Shown here piece by piece: positions 24,254-30,448 of a stretch of 30,448 nt of DNA (positions are counted from its first letter, which is position 1; every line of letters begins with the position of its first letter). The DNA is from JAGTVG01 sp965365275. GTDB lineage: Bacteria; Bacteroidota; Bacteroidia; Cytophagales; Cyclobacteriaceae. The DNA is taken from NCBI GenBank assembly GCA_965365275.1, contig CBDUBA010000050.1, forward strand, positions 1-30,448, given 5' to 3'. The notes below the pieces were generated by a model. That model did no database searches. It was not told the DNA's origin and worked only from the letters and a program-made list of their open reading frames with translations. The position numbers and the translations under genes are program-made.

Positions 24254-24433
24254 AAAAAGTGCGTTTTTAGTGGAATTAATGATGTTTACAGCAGCTTTTT
24301 CAAACGTCTCCAGCCACCAGAGCTAATATACGTAAACAATAAAATCCGCTCTTTTACCCAGGTCTACTGAAGATGAACTTAGGTTAAACGAGCTGAAATT
24401 AATCCCATTTATTTCCCGATACAGAATATCGAA

Positions 24434-24642
24434 TTAATTGATTCTTAAGAGATACTCAATGTCATTTTCTAAAAATTTGCTAATTGGATTTATTCTACAA
24501 TCAGCTTCCTTTCCAAATTCTCTTATTTCTCTATTGGATTCGGCTTATTCAGGACTTTTGTTAAATTCATTTAAATCCTATTCCAGATAACATATTCCAG
24601 AAGATTATCAAGGATGTGATCAACTTGAGAAACCAATGCCAT
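24434..24642 (-). pseudogene. Probable decayed small gene downstream of the substrate-binding protein
   Basis: Fourteen bases after the stop of the substrate-binding protein gene, an ATG (24640-24642, minus strand) opens MALVSQVDHILDNLLEYV. That frame soon stops, but a one-base shift leads to DLNEFNKSPE, a stop codon (24545-24547), and then AESNREIREFGKEADCRINP and KFLENDIEYLLRIN before a final TAA at 24434. The pieces have protein-like composition and, joined, would make about 70 residues. I do not recognise the family. It may be a pseudogene, or a small gene hit by sequencing errors; chance is not excluded. Confidence 0.35.
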
Positions 24643-24655
24643 CTGCTCTCATAAA

Positions 24656-25639
24656 TCAATAATTTACGATCAGTGACCTATTTATTAGCGTACTATCTGG
24701 TCTAAATCCAATCAATTCTGCTAGGGACGTGTTAATCCAGTAATTAGATTTTTTATTTCTTGTGACTGGGAAGTCGCTTACCTTGTTCCCGGCTAATATC
24801 TTTTTGGCTGTCTCTGCCACCCAAATGCCCTGCTCTTTAGCGACCTTTGTCAATCCAAAAACACAATAGGGCATCATAAAGTCTTCCGTCGTCACCACAG
24901 GCACTTTTATATGCTGACTGATATAATCAATGGCCTCATCCTTATCCCAACCTTTAATGGCACCGTGGGTAGGTAAATAAATAATGTCAAATTCCTGATT
25001 TGCTTCTTTAAATACCACCTTCCACTCTTCAAAATTATTAACCAACTCATGCTTCACCTTCACACCTGTTCGGGCGAAAAGGGTATCTAGCAGTTCCTTC
25101 TCCTTTCGGGATGTTGTCGTATTTTCTGAAAGGAATAGCAACTTATCCATTTCCGGATAGTAGGTACGCATGGTAAATATCATATTAGCCACAGGCAGAA
25201 TTTCCAGCATCCCGGTAACCCTGTCCGGTGGAAGCGCATATTCTGCATCAGTCCAGTTAACTCCGCAAAATACGATCGGCATAGTAAGCTCTTTAAGGTG
25301 CGGTTTCAGAATATACTTTATAGCATTATCGTCAGAAGTTAATAGTATGTCTGGTTTTTTACTCATAATTGTGTCGAATAGCTGGGCTGCTATTTGCAGT
25401 ATATATGCTTCAGCGGGATTCCTTTTAGTGTCCATAAAATAGGTATCGATTTCAAAGCTGTCTGCTGGTAGATTCTCCAATATGCCATCCATGATATCAT
25501 CACTTGAAGGATGACCGCGATGAAAGGAATTTATATATGTAACAACCGGTTTCTCACTTTCCTCAGGTACACACATTTGAAAAATTATTCCAATACAAAG
25601 TGTCAGGCGTATTATAGGCATGGCTTGGTGTAATTTCAT
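24656..25639 (-). CDS. ABC_sub_bind-type substrate-binding lipoprotein, orphan
   Basis: The 327-residue protein resembles the ABC_sub_bind family (PF04392) of periplasmic binding proteins. It shows an early YINSFHRGHPSSDDIMDGI strand-helix, KPDILLTSDDNAIKYI, MPIVFCGVNWTDAEY, KLLFLSENTTTSRKEKELL, FDIIYLPTHGAIKGW and VPVVTTEDFMMPYCVFGLTK, the typical two-lobe order. The N-terminal hydrophobic segment ends in a weak lipobox (FQMC, Cys23), suggesting a lipoprotein. An ATG at codon 7 is an alternative start. In other bacteria the family feeds an ABC importer or a fused sensor kinase. Neither an ATPase, a permease nor a kinase lies beside it, so the partner is unknown. The ligand cannot be inferred. 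The gene is divergent from the subtilase gene. Confidence 0.82.
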   Translation of the reverse strand: MKLHQAMPIIRLTLCIGIIFQMCVPEESEKPVVTYINSFHRGHPSSDDIMDGILENLPADSFEIDTYFMDTKRNPAEAYILQIAAQLFDTIMSKKPDILLTSDDNAIKYILKPHLKELTMPIVFCGVNWTDAEYALPPDRVTGMLEILPVANMIFTMRTYYPEMDKLLFLSENTTTSRKEKELLDTLFARTGVKVKHELVNNFEEWKVVFKEANQEFDIIYLPTHGAIKGWDKDEAIDYISQHIKVPVVTTEDFMMPYCVFGLTKVAKEQGIWVAETAKKILAGNKVSDFPVTRNKKSNYWINTSLAELIGFRPDSTLINRSLIVNY

Positions 25640-25964
25640 AATTTATTTATTTCAAAAGGCAATCTATTAATTCATTTTTCTTTTCCCCAAAGAGATTAAC
25701 AAATTCTGAATGTGCCACCTACAGTTCCTCCACCTTTACAAAATATTATTTCGTAAGATTTTATATCGAAAATAGAGTTGAGGGTACTCTTTAAGAAGCA
25801 TATGATTATACCCCTGATCTATCCGCGTTACAGAAGGATCCCGCTTATGCCCATGGTGAAGCGTTCGATAAATCATTTATTTGATATGAATTATATTAAT
25901 ATCTATATTTAAGGTTCTGAAAAGCAATTACTCTTAAAAATTTAAACATTAGACAAAACAGATT
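25640..25964. other. 325-base divergent intergenic region
   Basis: The region separates the substrate-binding protein gene (minus) from the subtilase gene (plus). It contains the subtilase promoter at 25880-25911. A short plus-strand open stretch (25795-25884) encodes AYDYTPDLSALQKDPAYAHG-like sequence between two stops, which may be a coding remnant. No promoter box was found for the minus-strand gene. Confidence 0.45.
25880..25911 (+). promoter_or_regulatory. Bacteroidota-type promoter for the subtilase gene
   Basis: TTTG (25880-25883), 20 bases, then TATATTTA (25904-25911), one base off the TAnnTTTG -7 consensus. The ATG at 25965 lies 53 bases downstream. The layout is identical to the candidate at 945-976. 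Confidence 0.5.
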
Positions 25965-27839
25965 ATGAAATTTCCAGTTAAACATCTCCTTGGAATCTTG
26001 ACCTTTATTATTCCATTTACATTGTCGGCGCAGGAAAAGAAAGAAATCCGAAGCATCGATGATATCCCCCGATTCTCCTATAAAATTAATGACAAAGCTT
26101 CTGTTGTATATCAGGATAAAGAAAAATTCGACATTTTATACAAGCAAGTTAAAAGTGACTACACTCAACTTTTAGATGAATATTCATTTAAAGATAAAAC
26201 GCTGAGAAAAGATATATTAAACACACTTAAGCAAATTGATTTTTATGAAAATAATCTCAGTGATGCCCTTGAAAAAACAATGGCAATTAGGGAACTGGAA
26301 GATAAACCAGCTGCACGTTATATGTCCGGAAGTGTAAATCTGGCTTACCTGGAAGCAGCCAAAAATTATAAACCAGAGACCAGTTCGTTCAGAGAACAAT
26401 TTAAAATAGAATTATCCAGTATTGTAAATGCTATGCCCTGGGATGTCGTACAGGATGAAGTCGAAAGTACGAAAGGAAGCATGGAAATAATCTCTGAAAA
26501 TTTGTTCCTGGGAATTATTCAGGAAAATATGGATCATATCGTGGCACAGACAGGGGAATTAAGTGGTGATTATGCAGCTAATCTGATATCCTATAAATAT
26601 AACTCACATTTTGTTATACCGTATAAACAGGAGATTATTGATGTGCTATCCGCTTATATAAAAGATAATTTTGTGGAAAAGGAGAATATCTGGCCCAAAC
26701 GCGATTTGGATATTTCCTCTCTAAACAGTTTAAATGAAATAGTTGTTGCCATATGGGACAGTGGGATCGATACTGAAATTTTCAAGACTCAATTGTATAC
26801 CAATAATAATGAAGTTCCTGATGGCATAGACAATGACAATAATGGATTTGTCGATGACATTCATGGGATAGCCTATGATCTAAAGGCGAATAAAGAAACT
26901 CATCTTTTATATCCGTTGGAACCCGAACAAAAGGCACGATTGTCAGAAATGACAGATATGATGAAAGGTCTTACGGACCTGCAGTCCAATATTGACAGCG
27001 ATGAAGCTTCAAAACTAAAGAAATATTTGTCATCAATACAATCTGATGAAGTTAAACCCTTTATAGAAGAGGTTAGTCTCTTTGGGAATTATGCTCATGG
27101 AACCCATGTTGCCGGGATTGTAGCAAAAGGAAATCCTAAGGCTATGCTTATGGCCAGCAGGATAACTTTTGAATACAAGATGATCCCGGATGTTCCAACC
27201 ATTGAACAGGCAAAGAAGGAGGCTATAGCTGTCAGAGAAACTATTGATTATTTTAAGGCCAACAATGTTAGAATTGTAAACATGAGTTTCGGTGGTAATC
27301 CACAAGGTATAGAAGCAGCGCTTGAACTCAATGGGGCAGGGGGCAGTCCAGAAGAAAGAAAAAAACTCGCGAGGGAAATATTTGACATTGGGAAGGAGGC
27401 TTTTTACGAGGCCATTCATGATGCGGATGAAATTCTTTTTGTTGCAGCAGCAGGTAATTCGGATAACGATGCAGAATTTTACGAATTTATTCCTTCATCA
27501 TTTGATTTGCCGAATATTTTGACAGTCGGTGCTGTAGACCAGGCAGGTGAAGAAACCGGATTCACAAGTTTTGGAGAAAATGTGGATGTACATGCCAATG
27601 GATTCGAAGTGGACAGTTATATCCCTGGAGGAGAAAAAATGAAAATGTCAGGAACCTCGATGGCTTCCCCGAATGTAGTAAACCTGGCTGCAAAGTTAAT
27701 GGCTATCAATCCGGATCTTTCTGTCAGTGAGACGATCCAACTGATTAAGGATGGATGTGAAAGGAGTCCAGATGGTAAAATAAATCTGATCAATACGCAA
27801 AAATCCATTGCATTACTCACGAGTCAGAGCACTAATTAA
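25965..27839 (+). CDS. Secreted subtilisin-like serine peptidase (S8 family)
   Basis: The 624-residue exported protease has a signal peptide (1-22, LSAQ). A long, mostly helical N-terminal region (about 23-250) may act as a pro-domain. The S8 catalytic domain follows, with Asp265 (IWDSGID), His378 (AHGTHVAG), oxyanion Asn498 (AAAGNS) and Ser565 (SGTSMASP). Between Asp and His lie 113 residues instead of about 32 as in subtilisin. The insert holds a calcium-loop-like DGIDNDNNGFVDD (286-298), frequent in Bacteroidota subtilases, and a charged helical segment (about 315-365). There is no C-terminal T9SS sorting domain, so it is probably periplasmic or exported by another route. The promoter lies just upstream. 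The permease gene that follows has its own signals and is probably separate. Confidence 0.93.
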   Translation: MKFPVKHLLGILTFIIPFTLSAQEKKEIRSIDDIPRFSYKINDKASVVYQDKEKFDILYKQVKSDYTQLLDEYSFKDKTLRKDILNTLKQIDFYENNLSDALEKTMAIRELEDKPAARYMSGSVNLAYLEAAKNYKPETSSFREQFKIELSSIVNAMPWDVVQDEVESTKGSMEIISENLFLGIIQENMDHIVAQTGELSGDYAANLISYKYNSHFVIPYKQEIIDVLSAYIKDNFVEKENIWPKRDLDISSLNSLNEIVVAIWDSGIDTEIFKTQLYTNNNEVPDGIDNDNNGFVDDIHGIAYDLKANKETHLLYPLEPEQKARLSEMTDMMKGLTDLQSNIDSDEASKLKKYLSSIQSDEVKPFIEEVSLFGNYAHGTHVAGIVAKGNPKAMLMASRITFEYKMIPDVPTIEQAKKEAIAVRETIDYFKANNVRIVNMSFGGNPQGIEAALELNGAGGSPEERKKLAREIFDIGKEAFYEAIHDADEILFVAAAGNSDNDAEFYEFIPSSFDLPNILTVGAVDQAGEETGFTSFGENVDVHANGFEVDSYIPGGEKMKMSGTSMASPNVVNLAAKLMAINPDLSVSETIQLIKDGCERSPDGKINLINTQKSIALLTSQSTN

Positions 27840-27873
27840 ACTATAGAACGAAATCATCATTGCTGACATTCGT

Positions 27874-27909
27874 TGTTCGATATCGACATCAATTATCCGG
27901 TATCGGACA
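27874..27909. promoter_or_regulatory. Paired 16-bp palindromic activator sites (putative UAS)
   Basis: Site 1 (27874-27889) reads TGTTCG, four bases, CGACAT, one base short of a perfect TGTTCG-N4-CGAACA. Site 2 (27894-27909) reads TATCCG, four bases, CGGACA, one mismatch from TGTCCG-N4-CGGACA. The two starts are exactly 20 bp apart, about two helical turns. They lie about 94 and 114 bases upstream of the transcription start implied by the sigma-54-like element, the usual place for enhancer sites of NtrC-type activators. Confidence 0.6.
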
Positions 27910-27969
27910 TATTTTCTAATTATTCATACTGAAAACATAAATTATTTCTGTTTTTTAACGCCTATTTTC

Positions 27970-27985
27970 TGGCATATTATTTGAA
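27970..27985 (+). promoter_or_regulatory. Sigma-54-like -24/-12 promoter for the ABC permease gene
   Basis: TGGCATATTATTTGAA aligns with the sigma-54 consensus TGGCACRNNNNTTGCW at 10 of 12 specified positions. It keeps GG at -24 and the ten-base spacing to the -12 doublet, which is GA here instead of GC. The predicted start near 27996 gives a leader of about 90 bases before the ATG at 28086. Upstream paired palindromes support activator-dependent control. Confidence 0.5.
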
Positions 27986-28085
27986 TTTATAAGAAATGTA
28001 AGTCATTGACCGTTACGCCGAATTGGAACTCGCCAATATTCAATCCGGCCCGGATGCTAATCCTTTTTTATAAAGTTTAAAGATC

Positions 28086-30448
28086 ATGTTTAGAAATTTT
28101 TTTATAGTCGCGCTTAGAAATCTTTTCCGAAACAGACTCTATTCGATAACGAATGTACTGGGTCTTTCCATTGGTATAACCTGCAGTATTCTTATCCTTT
28201 TATGGGTTTTTGATGAACTATCCTATGATAAATTTCATGCGAATGCAGACCGTTTACATCTTGTCATGGTTAGAACGACTTTTGATGGTAAAATACATGC
28301 CTGGAATTCTTTGCCGTTACCAACATACAAGGCTCTGCAAACGGAGCATAGCAATATCATACACACTTCGATAACAGACCGGGGCGGGGAACACCTGCTT
28401 ACAGTAGGTGAGAAGAAAATTATTCTGAATGGAATGGCCGTGAGTGAGCAATTTCTTGAAATGTTCAAATTTCCACTGATAAATGGTAATGCATCTAATA
28501 TTCTTAACGATATTTCATCCATTGTAATAACAGAATCCACGGCCAGGGCCTTATTTGGAAAAGAAGGTGCCATGGGTCAAATCATACGTGTTGATGACAA
28601 AAGAGACATGAAAGTAGCAGGTGTATTAAAGGATATACCCGATAATTCATCTTTTGAATTTGACTTTTTAATACCCTGGAGCAATAAGATCCAGGATGTC
28701 CCATGGATTAAGGATATAGCTGATAAGTGGATAGGGTATTCCATGCCAGTCTATATAGAATTAAATGATGCAAGCAGAAAAGCGGATGTTGAAGAAGGGA
28801 TAAAAGATCTTCTGAAAGATCATGGAATGGTGGATATGGAGCCTGAATTGTTCTTACACCCTATGGAGCGTTGGAGATTATATTCAACATTTGAAAATGG
28901 AGTCGAAAAAGGGGGCTTGATCGATTATGTTCAGTTATTTAGCCTGATAGCCGTTTTCATAATTGTTATTGCATGCATCAATTTCATAAACCTTTCCACA
29001 GCCCGGTCGGAAAACCGGGCCAAAGAGGTGGGTATTCGAAAAAGCGTGGGATCCAGCCGGTATAATATTGTAGTCCAATTCATTTCAGAATCAATGATTA
29101 TAACAATCATCGCCTATATCATTGCATTACTGATCACTCAACTGGTACTTCCATTTTATAATAACCTCGTTGAAAAGCAATTATTTATTGACTTCCAATC
29201 ATGGAGTTTCTGGATATTCTCATTAGTTGTCATTCTGATAACCGGAATAATCAGTGGGAGTTACCCTGCCTTTTATTTGTCATCTTTCAAACCTGTTAAA
29301 GTACTTAAAGGCAATATACAGATAGGTCGAAATGCCACTTTACCACGAAAGGTACTTGTTACTGTTCAGTTTAGTTTCTCAATCTTTCTGATTATCAGTA
29401 CGATCATTATATTCAGCCAGATTCAGCACCTCAGAAACAGGCATTTGGGCTACCAACAGGGAAACCTGATAACGGTGGAATTGAATGAAGAGCTAAAAGC
29501 CAATTACGTGGTCATCAAGGATGAATTGTTGAAAACAGGTGAAGTTGAAGCAGCAACAGTTTCAAATAGTCCAATTACGAGGATCTATAATAACAGCTTT
29601 ATGGAATGGCCTGGAAAACCTGAAGATATTATGGTTGCATTTGCGGGGATTACCTGTGACTATGATTATACCAGCACTATGGGAATAAAGATGCTGGAAG
29701 GGCGGGACTTTTCAAAAGACTTTGTCAGTGATTCTTCTGCCATTATTGTTAACAAGGCAGGCCTGGAAGCGATGAATTTAAAAGATCCGATTGGTACGGA
29801 GTTGGTTACAACCGGTGTAAAAAGGAAACTGATAGGCATAGCGGATAATGTTCTTATGGAATCACCATATCATCCGGTGAGGCCTTTATATTTGGTTCTG
29901 GGAGAATTGGATGGTTTCCTGAGTCTTCGTATAAAACAAACTGAAGACCTGCAGGCATCCCTTAAAACAATTGAAAAGGTATTCAATGAATACAATTCAG
30001 CTTATCCGTTTGAATACACATTCGTGGATGTCGAGTTTAATGAAAAATTCAAGACGATCAACATGACACAACGATTGGCGAATTTATTTACCCTGTTAAC
30101 CATAATCATAACCGGGTTGGGTTTATTTGGACTAGCAGCCTACACTACAGAGCAACGTACAAAAGAGATCGGTATTCGAAAAGTATTGGGCGCAACCGTT
30201 TTGGGTATCATTACATTGATCTCCAGGGATATCTCCCGCCTGGTAATTATTGCATTCGGACTCTCAGCACCCTTAGCCTGGTGGCTACTCAACTCGTACT
30301 TGGAAAGGTATCCTGTCAGAATGGATATCCCGTTGTGGATCTTTCCGCTTACCGGCATAATTGCACTGATTTTTGCATTATCAATAGTCATTTCCCAGGC
30401 CCTCAGGGCAGCTCATACAAATCCGTCAATTTCTCTGCGGGATGAATA
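28086..30448 (+). CDS. MacB/FtsX-type ABC transporter permease (3' end at window edge)
   Basis: From the ATG at 28086 the frame stays open to the window end: 787 codons, with the last two bases being TA. The protein ends NPSISLRDE, which is how this family normally ends, so probably only the last base of a stop codon is missing. The N-terminus (FFIVALRNLFRNRLYSITNV, membrane helix 21-42, FDELSYDKFH) and the MacB_PCD-like periplasmic domain are followed by three helices with the coupling motif RAKEVGIRKSVGS. A second periplasmic domain and a second three-helix FtsX unit (RTKEIGIRKVLGA) come next. Such duplicated permeases work with a separate ATPase, often for export or envelope-stress functions. 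No ATPase lies in the window. The sigma-54-like promoter upstream suggests activator-dependent expression. Confidence 0.92.
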   Translation, partial: MFRNFFIVALRNLFRNRLYSITNVLGLSIGITCSILILLWVFDELSYDKFHANADRLHLVMVRTTFDGKIHAWNSLPLPTYKALQTEHSNIIHTSITDRGGEHLLTVGEKKIILNGMAVSEQFLEMFKFPLINGNASNILNDISSIVITESTARALFGKEGAMGQIIRVDDKRDMKVAGVLKDIPDNSSFEFDFLIPWSNKIQDVPWIKDIADKWIGYSMPVYIELNDASRKADVEEGIKDLLKDHGMVDMEPELFLHPMERWRLYSTFENGVEKGGLIDYVQLFSLIAVFIIVIACINFINLSTARSENRAKEVGIRKSVGSSRYNIVVQFISESMIITIIAYIIALLITQLVLPFYNNLVEKQLFIDFQSWSFWIFSLVVILITGIISGSYPAFYLSSFKPVKVLKGNIQIGRNATLPRKVLVTVQFSFSIFLIISTIIIFSQIQHLRNRHLGYQQGNLITVELNEELKANYVVIKDELLKTGEVEAATVSNSPITRIYNNSFMEWPGKPEDIMVAFAGITCDYDYTSTMGIKMLEGRDFSKDFVSDSSAIIVNKAGLEAMNLKDPIGTELVTTGVKRKLIGIADNVLMESPYHPVRPLYLVLGELDGFLSLRIKQTEDLQASLKTIEKVFNEYNSAYPFEYTFVDVEFNEKFKTINMTQRLANLFTLLTIIITGLGLFGLAAYTTEQRTKEIGIRKVLGATVLGIITLISRDISRLVIIAFGLSAPLAWWLLNSYLERYPVRMDIPLWIFPLTGIIALIFALSIVISQALRAAHTNPSISLRDE

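Larger units (their letters stand above)
24203..24655. other. 453-base intergenic stretch with a decayed small ORF
   Basis: The stretch lies between the low-complexity gene and the substrate-binding protein gene on the minus strand. It holds a -7 box for the former (24246-24253) and, at 24434-24642, a broken minus-strand reading frame listed separately. No RNA gene or mobile-element end was recognised in the remainder. Confidence 0.5.

Overview
The window looks like a chromosomal segment of a Bacteroidota bacterium, most likely a free-living gliding or marine Cytophagales-type organism. One secreted glycoside hydrolase ends in a type IX secretion (Por) sorting domain. Several upstream regions carry Bacteroidota-type promoters (TTTG, about 20 bases, TAnnTTTG-like -7 box), and clear Shine-Dalgarno sequences are largely absent. 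The proteome style also fits: Asx-rich lipoproteins, PD40 propellers, LytS/LytTR pairs and FtsX/MacB-type permeases. Base composition is AT-rich by eye. I saw no rRNA, tRNA, CRISPR array, insertion sequence or phage gene.

Layout. 1-6760 (+): end of a DUF6624-like protein, a secreted S9 prolyl-oligopeptidase, a class III nucleotide cyclase fused to TolB-like and TPR regions, and a membrane-anchored PAF-acetylhydrolase-like esterase. 6890-9759 (-): purK-purE with a 4-base overlap, and a GH5 lipoprotein. 9927-12988 (+): an O-methyltransferase with an export-like N-terminus and a second cyclase-TolB-TPR protein. 13170-13562 (-): a DUF6146-like lipoprotein. 13900-18644 (+): an overlapping LytS kinase/LytTR regulator pair, a secreted ankyrin-plus-PD40-propeller chimera and a gluzincin-type metallopeptidase lipoprotein. 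18711-25639 (-): a GH5-CBM-T9SS cellulase-like enzyme, a small 3-TM protein, an alpha/beta-hydrolase with a TPR-like tail, a secreted Ser/Arg/Asn-rich protein with 36-bp tandem repeats, a decayed small ORF and an orphan ABC_sub_bind lipoprotein. 25965-30448 (+): a secreted subtilase and a MacB/FtsX-type ABC permease that runs to the window edge.

How the parts relate. Apart from purKE and the LytS/LytTR pair, this is mostly a mosaic of single-gene units. Many encode exported hydrolases (two peptidases, a putative metallopeptidase, two GH5 enzymes, two alpha/beta hydrolases) mixed with signalling proteins (two cyclases and one two-component system). That fits a polymer- and peptide-scavenging lifestyle.

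The most informative non-coding signal lies upstream of the last permease. Two 16-bp palindromic sites spaced 20 bp apart are followed by a sigma-54-like -24/-12 element at enhancer distance. Other points worth a second look are the Lys-to-Gln change at the purine-specifying position of the first cyclase, the apparently exported methyltransferase, and the ankyrin/propeller chimera beside the LytTR system. I did not find a clearly novel multi-gene defence or biosynthetic system.
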